Below are positions 25,350 to 35,639 of a stretch of 64,000 nt of DNA, one piece after another. The translations under genes were made by a program, and so were the position numbers. This DNA comes from Rotaria sordida (Eukaryota; Rotifera; Eurotatoria; Philodinida; Philodinidae): NCBI GenBank assembly GCA_905250125.1, contig CAJNOL010000578.1:57780-121779 (forward strand), in the 5' to 3' direction. Position 1 is the first letter of the stretch. Each line of letters starts with the position of its first letter. The notes below the pieces were generated by a model. That model worked only from the letters and a program-made list of their open reading frames with translations. It searched no databases and was not told the DNA's origin.

Positions 25350-25584
25350 CATGAACAGACTTAAAAAATGTACCTTTTTTCTAGCATTCTATAATCGTGA
25401 TAGAATAACAGAAATAAATTGACAAGTAAATATAAAAAACTGAAGATTGAATAACTTTACTATTGTTTGAATATAACATAGAAAATGTTATATAATTATA
25501 AAATTTACTTATCAATTTATTTCTGTCATTCTATCACCACTATAGAAGACTAGAAAAAAATACATTTCTTTTATTCTGTTCATG
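25350..25584. repeat. inverted-repeat (hairpin) element
   Basis: An arm at about 25350-25433 is the near reverse complement of 25500-25584. The shared text runs from CATGAACAGA through TTTTTTCTAG and GATAGAAT(A/G)ACAGAAAT to AAGTAAAT, with a spacer of about 65 bp. Identity is roughly 80-85% by eye. It is probably a MITE or palindromic element. Confidence 0.75.
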
Positions 25585-25700
25585 TAGTTATGATAGAATG
25601 ACACAGATAAACTGTCAAGTAAATTTTATAAATATATAGCATTATTGACGTTATGTTGAAGCGATGGTGAAGTTATTCAACCTTCAATGTTAAATTTTCT
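25581..25700. repeat. third partial copy adjoining the inverted repeat
   Basis: GATAGAATGACACAGATAAA and GTCAAGTAAATTTT repeat the left arm in direct orientation. The following GTTATTCAACCTTCA stretch (about 25670-25690) is the inverse of TGAAGATTGAATAACTT near 25440-25455. The element was therefore duplicated in both orientations. Confidence 0.6.
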
Positions 25701-26158
25701 TGATAAGTCTACTTGTGATTCAGTTCGTAATTATTGTTTCGATATGAGAAAAAAAACTCACTTTATATTTTTCTATATTAATACATCGTAATTTCATAAG
25801 TACATATTGAAGACTAATTACTGTAGGAAAAGAATAAACATGAACTAAAAAAAATGAACTACTGATAATTATGATTGAGTTATTTTTGTGAATGTTCAAA
25901 TCATCACTTATTTCAATAGTAACAGAGCCAGTTGTTCGAGATGTTCGATTTTGACTAAGTTTATAATGTAGAATTTTGGTATGTTAGTGAAATAACACTA
26001 ATATACGGACGGGAAGAACTACAAACTTATCGAGTTCTTTTACGTTGACTTCGAGCAGCTTGTTTCTGTCCATTCACATACTTGCTACGTATTGTAGTTC
26101 AGAAAATATCGAATTTTTTTCGCTCGTCTGAAAAGAAAGCTGCCATCATGACCTCTAT
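25701..26158. other. intergenic, nothing recognised
   Basis: No gene or repeat is recognised. It may contain decayed LINE sequence continuing from the adjacent fragment, but I cannot support that. Confidence 0.4.
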
Positions 26159-27700
26159 TTAAAAAAAAGTCAAATTAATTTTCGCGTGGAAGAGCATACT
26201 CATGTTTAATAATTTCAAATCGTTCATCTTGTCATCTTTTTCCAAAACTTTCCTATTCTTCATTCGTTCAATTGCTTTTACTACATCATCCAGAGTTAGT
26301 ACAGCATCCTGACAAGAAAGGTCTTCATAATCAATGGAGAGACTTGAGTTTTGTTGTAAAACCTCTTCATTCACTGTTGTATCAACGTTGAGTATTTCAC
26401 AGAAATATTCCTTCTATCGATTTAATCCATCCTTACTGTCATTTAAAATTATACCGTTCTTGTCCTGAGTCGGTACGTGACTTATATTCACACCGCTTTC
26501 CCGGAGCCTTCGAATGATTTGAAAAGCAGTTGCTGTATCGTGTACTTTAATTATATTTTCTATGTCTATACTTAACTCCTTCTAATATTCATGTTGTCTA
26601 GTATACACTTTGTTCTTCACTAATTTTGCCAACATTCGATATTTATTTCGATATTTATTCTCTTTGACCGTGCTACAATGCCGTTGTTACTACACAAATA
26701 CTTCAGCTTTTTTGTCGACAATATCCTTGAGTACTAATATGAATCATCCTTTATCACCATGTTGAATGTTTTTACTCTCTCCAAACTAGTGCTTGTCATG
26801 CTCACGGACACAATTAGCAAATATTGTGAATTTTTTTTGTTTACCGAGCACATCACTATCGATCTATTTTGAATGATCTAATCTTAACCAACCTTTCTTC
26901 AGTGTTTTATGACAATGTTTTAAATTTAACTGAACTTAAGCTCGTAATAAATAATGTTCTGTTCCAATGCTACCAGTAGTACTTCTATGAATGCGTATAT
27001 CTTGAACACTAGCTCTGAATTTACAATTAGCTAGCATATAATCCAATATGGACCGTTGTTTAGTTTTTGAATGTATCCATGTTGCTTGTTCGATTGATTT
27101 ATGCGGAAAGAACATATTAGTAACTAGAATGCCATTGAATAGGCAGAAATCGATGAAACGAGGACCGTTTTAATTCTGTTTGTCAACAGCATGTTTACCG
27201 ATAGTTTTCTCAGCTGTATTGTCCTGTTCTACTCCAACTCGAGCATTAAAGTCGACCATTGTCAAAATTATATTGTTCTTACGAACTTTATCTATCGTTG
27301 CTTCAAGAGTTTTATAGAACACATCACAGACATCAGTGTTATTTTTTTGTAGTCCACTTGAGAGATTCACAGGTTCATACACGGCTGTGATTGTAATTGA
27401 TACAGGTCGACATTCAATACGAATCATAACGATTTTTGAATTAACTACTTCCCAATGGAAACCTGAATTCTTCTGGATACATGATTGTATCATTTGTTGA
27501 TGCCGATGACAACTGAGAAACTGATTCAGAATGAATGAACGTATATTCATTCACTGCACAGATACTCAAACCAGGTATCCTAGTTCCAGCGAGTGCTGCT
27601 ACCTTGATTCGATACCGTTTCAACTGACGAACAATTATACTGTTCATGTTTGATGAGACGATAACACGATCTAATATTCCATGATCCATACAGTGTTATA
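26159..27700 (-). mobile_element. LINE fragment: endonuclease and start of RT
   Basis: The minus strand from about 27690 gives a broken ORF of an APE-type non-LTR retrotransposon. It reads RQLKRYRIKVAALAGTRIPG and NEYTFIHSES, then ITITAVYEPVNLSS, then IDKVRKNNIILTMVDFNARVG with the DFNA catalytic block. Next are FIDFCLFNGILVTNMFF and RSILDYMLAN. From about 26500 it reads LRESGVNISHVPTQDKNG, and at 26250-26330 LDDVVKAIERMKNRKV, the start of the RT (normally KAPGKD). It stops before the RT core. LINEs usually lose their 5' end, so a missing 3' half points to a later deletion. Stops and frameshifts make it dead. It differs clearly from the LINE at 13.4-16.5 kb. Confidence 0.8.
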
Positions 27701-28371
27701 TTGATGGTAGTAATGATTTATATGTGTTTTTTTCCTGTAGTCAGATACAGGTTAACATCCTATGCTTGGGTAACTGACTCGAGAATGTTTACTCTCATAA
27801 GATCATTTTTCGAAAAGCTCAATTTCTATTGGTTCCTAGTCCCCAAATAAACTTTCGAGGAAAATAGAGTTCAAATTCAAATTCTTTGCCCTCGAAAATC
27901 TATTGGCCTCTTTCATATATACTCGAAATATCACTTCTGTGACTGAGAAATGGGATTTCAATTTTCGACCAGACAGAGCGTGGACCAATAGATCAGTGGG
28001 TTCTGTTCTGCAAACTTATCCTTCTAGGATTGAGAATAGAATAAAAACTTACTAATGATATTATATTTAATTGTAATCCAAATAATAAAAGGTAAAATGA
28101 GTGTATTTTATTGCTCTATATTCAGAAAGAGCTAGCTTGGTTGTTACTCAGAACTGATAAGAATAGGGATAGCGTTAGTTTAGGTGAGATTTACCATACT
28201 CTTAGAGAAAAAAACTTTTCGGTTATTTTTTCTAGTATTGCATTTGAAAATATTTCATAAAAGAAATGCTTGGAAATCATCTTAGAATTTTTCGATAAGC
28301 AAAAAATACAAAATTTAGTACATTAACTGTCGTCGAATCGATCGAGTTTGTTAAATTTGGATAAAGAATGC
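27701..28371. other. intergenic, nothing recognised
   Basis: No gene, repeat or TE domain was seen between the LINE fragment and the hAT element. Confidence 0.5.
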
Positions 28372-29981
28372 CAGAGTTGTCACCTCATGAAGTCTAAAAA
28401 GCAGAAAATAGTGCAAATAAAAACAGAAAAACGAAAAAACATCGGAAACTTATATTGTTATCGATTTTTAGCATTTCTAAGGGTTTTAATTATTTTTTCT
28501 TATCTATAACATTTCTTTATGTTTACAAAGTTTCAAAACATAGAGATTTTATTCAATACATTGTTTTTTGAATGTACACCTATTATTATAAGAACTAATT
28601 GCTTCCAGCAACTCTTTTTGAGACAACAAATATTTATATATTTTCGTACATGACAATGAAGTATTTCGGCGAATTTGTAATTCAGCAGCTTTTGAATCGA
28701 CTGACATTGAATTACAAAAATCATTAAGTAAATGTTTCATTTCTGAAAAAGCATCTTCTACATAGGCATTGCTGGCTAGAATCAAATACAAAAAGCAAAT
28801 CAATTTCTTCATATTTGATATTAGTGTTGCAGTGACAATAAATAACATTGCCAATAGTTGATCTGATTGAATTACATTTGCTTGTTTTTTTCTCGTCTTC
28901 TTCATCAGCCTCACTTGAACTGAAGAATAACAACCTTTTCTTTACCCGAAATTTTGAAAAATATTGTACACAAACCGGACAATATTTTGTGTTTTTTTTT
29001 ATTCGATGCATCGAACATGATAGAATAGAAATATGCTTCCTTCACTTCTATTAAAACTTGTTGAGTAAAATATGAAGCCAAGACATTCACTGCAACCGAG
29101 GAGCATTTTGTTCACTCACAGGAGATTAATTTTCCAATTACAGAACACAATGAGAAAATAGTTTTGATGACATTTGTGTTGCACTGTTGAGATGTATAAT
29201 AATGATCATGTTTGACTCCATGGCATACAAGAGTATCTTCTGCAACTGCTATTTCTTCATTCTTCTTGCTTAGCTTTATTGTTGATGTTATCAATTATCG
29301 ATTTATACTGAAGAATTTCATATTATTTATATGTCTTTTCAATTTTTTATGCCAATCAAAACCATTTTTCTCACCATAATAAACTGAAAAATGCTCACTG
29401 CAAACAATGCATACAACTTTAGTTGCATCCGGTTTGTACTCTCGTAAAAATGATCCAAGTTTAGAGTCAAATAACCATTATTGATTAAAAACATCTTTTT
29501 TTTTTCTTCTTTTCAAAAGCATTTACTGTGACTTTCACATTTTTATTTTCACCTGATTGTAGCACTGTTGTTATTGTTACTACATTTTTATGATTAATTT
29601 CACGTTCATTGATTTTCTCGCTATCTGTTGATCATAGAAAACTGTTTAGATTTTCGGATTTGAGATTTTTCTGGGTAATCAAAGCACGTAACATTAGTTG
29701 GTAAACAGAATTAACTATTAGTTAAAGGCAGAATGGTATTTTTACTTCACGAATAGGAATTGAGAGTACAGCTTCTCTTCCATAGGAAAAACTTTTAATG
29801 TTGTTACACTGAATTGGCACATCAATCAACAAGACTGACGGCAAACTGTGCACGTCAGTAATCATGATTTATTCAATAACAACAGGTTTTCTTCTGTACC
29901 AAATTTTCAATATGAAAAAAAAAAGTTTTTTATATGAAAAAGCAGAAAAAAAGGAAAAAATGCGAAGAGGTGGCAACCCTG
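28372..29981 (-). mobile_element. hAT transposon, TIRs and decayed 8-bp duplication
   Basis: The left end begins CAGAGTTGTCACCTC and the right end, read inward, CAGGGTTGCCACCTC. That is a 15-bp TIR of hAT type. The 8 bases outside are AAGAATGC (28364-28371) and AAAAATAC (29982-29989): 6 of 8 match, and both differences are G/A. The interior carries a hAT transposase relic on the minus strand. Its 1,610 bp is short for a full hAT, so part of the transposase has been lost. Confidence 0.85.
28549..29510 (-). pseudogene. hAT transposase relic
   Basis: From about 29490 downward the frames give WLFDSKLGSFLREY, VVCIVCSEHFSVYYGEKNGF and DWHKKLKRHI: a C-x2-C...H-x5-H zinc-finger-like N terminus. Next is KKNEEIAVAEDTLVCHGVKH, with SQQCNTNVIKTIFS. 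The C-terminal hAT dimerisation region follows at about 28590-28790: SNAYVEDAFSEMKHLLNDFC, SVDSKAAELQIRRNTSLSC and IYKYLLSQKELLEAI. The central catalytic part is missing, so the protein cannot be active. Confidence 0.75.
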
Positions 29982-30480
29982 AAAAATACATTCTGGTGAC
30001 AAACTTTCATTCTGATATCTTTTATCGACGATAGCTTTTGTATAAGTATACATTATCTAGCAACAATAAAAACATTTTATTTATTTTAGTTTATTTTTTT
30101 AATTATTTTGGACCTTGAAAACATTTTATTTGTGTCGCAGTTTTTATTCTTGAAATGTTGAGAGCGAATGCAAAGAGAGAAAGGAAGAAAAAAAGAGAGA
30201 GATGTTTAAACAAGCAAGGCTAGTAAAATATATTTAAATAAAAAAGAAATTTCTTGAAGATTCTAGATGAAGAACGTGTTCGACTGGCAACAGAATTTAT
30301 TTTACTACGTAAAACAATTATATTCAAAATTTAAATGAGAGAGAAAGAAAAAAAAACCAACATTGAAGAAAATAATTTTGTTTTCTTTTCGTCAATCTAT
30401 AAAATGGTTTGCATTTGATGATTTCTTGTATTTTAGAGAAATTTTTTTCCAAAGAAAATTGCTTATCAATCGTTCTTGGT
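29982..30480. other. upstream region of the tubby-like gene
   Basis: AT-rich DNA with an AGAGAGA-rich patch at about 30170-30200. It should contain the tubby promoter and 5' UTR. No confident regulatory motif is visible. Confidence 0.45.
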
Positions 30481-32965
30481 ATGTCAAATCCTGAATCGCA
30501 AACAACTGAAAAGTTAGATGAATATTTGTTTGAAAATTTTCAATTTTTCTTTTCAATATTTAGTTTAACTGCTGAAGATCGTCATGATATTGATGAAGAT
30601 AATGATCAAGCAAATGCAGCGCATAAAATAATTCCAGCCATTCATGGACCACCAGTAGTACCAGGTTACAATAATGTTTATTTTATTTTCGAAATCAATT
30701 ATTTATTTAGAAGAAAACAAACCAGATATACAATTGTCAAAAGAATCTTCAAAAACAAATGTATTTCCTTATATAGAATTTTATTTTATTTTTTTTCATT
30801 TTATTTTATTTGTAGATAAATCAATCAAAGGATTCCAATTTTGATGTACAAAATTTGATTCAAAATGATTTAAAAAAATATGTAAATACACCAGTTCCAA
30901 AAGATTATTCAGATTTTGTTCAATGTCATGTAAAACGTGTTAGAGAAGGTTTTACAAAAGGTTTTGAATCAATATTTACTATGCATTTTGACGGACAAAA
31001 TGAAAATAATCAAGTATTTTTATTTATAAAAAACAAAAAAGAATATTTTCATTCGAATTTTTTTCTTTTTAAGACTTTCCTTCTGAGCGCACGAAAACAT
31101 ATAACAATTGGTGGACATGCAGAATATTTCATTGGAATTGATTCTGAAAATCCATCAAAAACTCTAAATGATGATAATTCACTTGCAGCATTAAAAGGTA
31201 TTAATATTACTGGTAGTGAATACATAATTTACGATCATCAAAATTCTTCAACTGATCAACGTAATAAACAGCAATCAGGTGCCATTATTTATGTGAGTTA
31301 TTAGAAATTATTTTTGTTTTTCTCTTCAAATTTTTTTCAACAAAACTAATGAAAATGTTGTTAGCGTCATCTCATGCAGGATTAAAATATAAAACACCAC
31401 GCAGCTACTGTCGCTAACCATATGAAGATTGTTTTAATCTATCTACGTTGGGATACATTTCTTCACTATTACTTTACGTAATTCTTTAGAAACGCAATAA
31501 GGAAGTAGTTCATATATTATAATGAGACGTTATTCATATACAGTCTGCGATTGTATATCAACAACATCTGTCACAATCTATGATACAAAGGACAGTGAGT
31601 GTTGCTAAGGTGTCTGTTATGGTCTTTGAGGTGAGGAGAGGGAAGGATGGAGGGTTGATGCAAATTTTTATCCTATATACTTCAACACCCCATTTAGTTT
31701 GTGTTTCACAAAATACAAGCAAGGTATCTCTCTTGCACAGGGTACTACGAAATCGTAACACATGAAAAGCGACATTTAGTAGTTAATACTTAAACACTAG
31801 TTCAACAATTGAATTCAACTTTCAAGTTCAACATCACGATTGTATCATAGAATTTGTTTCTCTATTTTTGCATTTTTGGTCATTTAAACTTAAAATTTCT
31901 TGAAAACTGAATCAAACAATTTAATAAACAGATTTGTTCCAACTAGTAACAGTTAATAATCGCTTTTCTTTACGATGAGATGGAATAAGTAATCAGTTCA
32001 TTTTATGCAGACTGTCAAAAAATAGATTTAAATTCAGTTCAAATTGAAATATTCTAATTTGAACTGGTTCACTTTGAAATCCTTCCTGTTCACTTTAGAA
32101 TAATTTTGATTTCAACTATTAAAGCTGTGATTAAGATGGTTCTTAAAGAGTTCATTAGAAACAAATATTTAAACTTATTTCAATCGAACTTTAAATTTTG
32201 ATTGTTTTACATATTTTTGAAGAATATCAATATGAAAAACGAAATGTTGTTATTGTTTATGTTTGTATTTGTTTTAAAATTTTCTATAGATTAATAATAA
32301 TAAGATAATAAATTCTTATTTTCTACTTTTGATTGATCTGTTAAAGAAGTTCTAAGAACTTTAAAGAAAAAAATAAATACTGTTTTGTTGAAATGTAATA
32401 TAAATGTTTTAGTATGAACATATAATTGGATCGAGCGAACCAAGAAAATTGACTGTTTTGTTGCATGACACTGGAAAAAACATTCGACCAATAAAAGTCA
32501 ATAGATCATTCTTTATATGGTGTTCGAACTGATTTATTTTTCTTGTTGAAGGCAGGTGAAACAATTATTGATGAATGGCGATCTGGACGTTCAACGGATT
32601 TGATTCAAATGCAAAATAAAGCGCCAACATACGATGAAAGTTAATCAATATTGAATTTATTTTTTCTAAAATAATTCTTTTAATTTAGAATCTAAAACAT
32701 ATACTCTTAAATTGCATGACAGTCGTATAAAACTACCATCACATAAAAATTTCCAATTAATATTTCCAAATGATAATCGTATGTTTTTTTTCTTGAATCA
32801 AGCTTTTCATTACTTTTTTTCGATAATATAGATGACGAAAATGCTGTTATGCAGTTCGGTCGTATTGATGACAATAATTTTGCTCTCGACTATCGACATC
32901 CTCTTACGGCCATTCAAGCATTTGCTATTGCATTAAGCTCTTTTCATAATCGATTCCATTCTTAA
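30481..32965 (+). CDS. tubby-like protein, short N terminus
   Basis: Tubby-family proteins bind phosphoinositides through a C-terminal beta barrel and act in cilium traffic and signalling. Simplest exon model: 30481-30664, 30711-30760, 30816-31013, 31074-31292, 32552-32639, 32689-32778, 32832-32965 (963 nt, 320 residues, phases consistent). Tubby hallmarks: [19 protein letters not shown], then [20 protein letters not shown], then SGAIIY, then [20 protein letters not shown], and the signature end [33 protein letters not shown]. The strand normally reading NxLGxxGPRxM is absent from this model. A small exon at 31365-31409 ([10 protein letters not shown]) would supply it if the previous exon ends at 31296 and the next starts at 32556; that gives 335 residues, also in frame. 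The acidic N terminus ([11 protein letters not shown]) is short. The start at 30481 is the least certain point. Confidence 0.82.
31410..32551. other. long intron of the tubby-like gene
   Basis: At over 1.1 kb this intron is about 20 times longer than its neighbours, which are 46-60 nt. By analogy with the chitinase gene it may hold an insertion, but I did not find matching terminal repeats or TE coding sequence. Frames at 31558-31765 on both strands are weak. Confidence 0.5.
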
Positions 32966-33365
32966 ACTTTACACACTCAATTAAAAACAAAAAATGAAAA
33001 GCTTTTCATTTTTTATCAGTAGAACATTAATAAGTGAAAACAATTAATATTTATCCATTGTCACATTTAGATTTTATAGATGAGCACGTTCTATTAAATA
33101 ATAAATACAAAATAAACTTAATAATATTAGAACATAATCTTTTAGATCTATTGAATATATGAAAATAAGCTTAATAATTGTTCTTTTCAATTGAATTTCT
33201 CATGAAATAAAGAAAATAAAGTGTCTAATGATAAAACAAACATATTTTGTACGTACTTCAGAATCATCGATGATTTTCAAATTTTTAATCAGTATGCGTG
33301 TGCATGTCAATGCGTGAAGCTGAAGGTGAAAGACGGCCCTCACGCCCACATCGTCTAAACCACTG
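32966..33365. other. 3' flank of the tubby-like gene
   Basis: AT-rich DNA with AATAAA-type signals near 33,100 that could serve polyadenylation. No gene was seen before the large transposon. Confidence 0.45.
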
Positions 33366-33367
33366 TA

Positions 33368-33840
33368 AAGTGCCAACTAATGTCCATTTCAAAATAAAAG
33401 GCAGATGATTGTTTTTCGGACAACTACTCAACAGAAAGTGCTTTGAAAAATGTATAGAATTTCAATTATAAGAGGTGCGTTAGATTTGCCTATTCAAAAT
33501 CTGTAACTCTACATAAATCCGAAATTTTTATTTTGTATCATTTAAAAAACATACACTCAACAATGATCGTCAAAAATGTTTGAAACAACCTTTCGTGAAA
33601 GTTTTTCAAATTTCAATAATTCTATGTCTATTAATGAATAGTTAGATTTTCGACTATTTTGAATAGAATGAAAATGTTCATATTATAACAAAATTATTCT
33701 TTGTTATGTAAAAGCAATGCTAATTATATTACATCATCAATCATGTATTCTAGTCGCAAAGTATAATGGCACAATAGACTCTTGCATGATAAATATCTTT
33801 TTGGTATGTTTAATTGGACATGCAGTTCTTTTATTAAATC
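33368..33840 (+). repeat. left TIR of the 5-kb transposon
   Basis: It starts near CAACTAATGTCCATTTC and continues to AATATCTTTTT.GTATGTTT. Compared with the right arm it lacks roughly 115 bp near 33440, just before TGCTTTGAAAAATG, so the arms are unequal in length. Confidence 0.85.
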
Positions 33841-34107
33841 AATAATTGGTAATATGAAACAACAAAAGAGAAATAGATGTTGTTTGTCAATCAGTTATTT
33901 CTTCGGTCTCGGAATCCATTTTCTCATCATCGTCATCATCCTCTAATAATTCGTCTTCGAATTGTTCCGTAAAGCATCGGCTTTTTGAACTTTTCCTCAA
34001 TATTGTATACATGATTGAGATAAGCCGTAGCTGCATCTGCTTTTAAGTCTAACATTCATTTCTGTTATAATTGTCGAACGTCGCTGAAACGAAAATTGAT
34101 ATTCTTA

Positions 34108-34690
34108 TCTATATATGTAATGTTCAGTTTGTGTCTGTCTATGCGTCTGTGTCGAGTCAAAGGTTAAAGGTCAAAGATTAAGGATCAAGCATCATGACAT
34201 GGTTGAGTGTGGGATGCGGTGGAGTGAGTAACTGGGTGAGGACTAGTGTAGAATGTGGAGTAAAGGTATTGGGTGTAGGTGTGATGTGGGGGTGAGGAGG
34301 ATGCAGTGTGGAGGTGAGAGGGATGCAGTATGAGGGTGAGGGGTTGTGATATAGGAGTGAGGAAAGTGTGGCGTGGTACGGAGGGTGAGAGGTGTGGCAG
34401 TGAGGGAGTGGCGAGGTGTGATGTACAGCTTAAGACGTGTGAGAGTGAAGGGATGTGGTGTGGGGAGCTGTGAGTGGGTGTTGTTGGGTAAGAGGGGACG
34501 TGGGTATGGTTTGGTCTTTGGGTGTGTGAAATTGCAGCTATATTGGAGATCATAAAGTAACACCCACACCAGAAATATGTACCGCGCCTAAAAAACGACG
34601 CGCGAGCGGCGGCCACCGCACCAAAAGCGTCTCCATCAAGTGGAACGACCGTTCCGCGTCTTATCAAGTCGGGAGCGCGGCGGTTCCTAG
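34108..34690. mobile_element. possible Helitron-like or other nested insertion
   Basis: A GC/GT-rich block stands out sharply from its AT-rich surroundings. Its left edge reads TCTATATATGTAATGTTC followed by GTCTGTCT. Its right edge is a GC-rich, hairpin-prone stretch (GGGAGCGCGGCGG) followed by TTCCTAG. A 5' TC, a 3' hairpin and a terminal CTAG are Helitron-like, but the base after CTAG is A, not the expected T, and there is no Rep/helicase coding. I treat this as a weak candidate. Confidence 0.35.
34190..34525. repeat. G/T-rich degenerate minisatellite
   Basis: A plus-strand G-rich array of irregular units such as GGTGAGGGATGCAGT and GTGTGGGATG. The strand bias is strong: G and T on plus, C and A on minus. 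The long minus-strand ORF over it is a composition artefact. Runs of GGG/GGGG give it quadruplex potential. Units resembling TGTGGG, the telomere repeat reported for bdelloid rotifers, occur but not in a regular array. Confidence 0.6.
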
Positions 34691-35639
34691 ATAAGTAGAG
34701 GATTCTTTCGATGATTCTTTTAAGGAGTTTATCGCATCAATATTTTTGAATAGATAGTGCCTCATTAATGAAGAATTTCGTATGAGCAATAGTATGACAT
34801 TAATAAAACCATGAAAGTCTATTTATTCACCAAATTTAACTTGATATATGTACAGGGAGTACTAAAACTCATCTGTCGAAAAAGAATAAGCACATCTCCA
34901 CTCAGTTTCGAATAAGTGAGCTAACTTTTTTCTGATGATAGAGTGATGTTCCAAGTTTATCTTCATAAATCAACAGCTTATTGACATATTTGAGATCTAG
35001 AACGGCCTACTTCAATACAGAATTCAACATTGTTTTTTGTGGTACTTTTTTTCCTAATAACCAGTTATAGAAACATGAAATTTATCCAAAATCAGCTTGA
35101 AGTATCCCATTTTGTAGAGGCTTTTTACTGATCAGTTTCATAAAATAAATTTTTCTATTCTGACCAAAACATGATTATATTACAGTTGAAATACTAGAAA
35201 ACGTCGAATTACTATCGTGCTTCAGGTAGATCCAACGTTCCACGATCGTGACCCTAGTACCATCATGTGCTGGTGGAAATGGAAAATTTTTTAAATGTAT
35301 ATGTAGTCTGGAATGTGTATTTTAAAACTAAGACTTCCCAACAATTCAAAACCGTTAGTAGGAGAATTCAAAAATTCAACTTTTCCCAAGAATGAGTACT
35401 AAGTCGATGTCTGATTGTTTACAATTCTTGGTTTAACACGAAAAGGACATTAGTGTTGCTGCATGACATTAAACTTAACTCGGCTTTTCTAGTGTCAACT
35501 TCAAGAAATTGCAAATTTTAACATGATCCAACTGCTATTGTACGGCCGCTCGAGCAGTAAAAACGGCCTGCGCGGTGCACGTCACTGATCCACATTACAC
35601 CTGCATGCAATACTCCTACTCCCAATCTACACCCCACTA

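Noticed and set aside
34185-34667. 160-codon minus-strand ORF rich in His, Pro, Ser and Thr
   Set aside because: It follows the C/A-rich strand of a minisatellite; repeats in all frames are open for compositional reasons.
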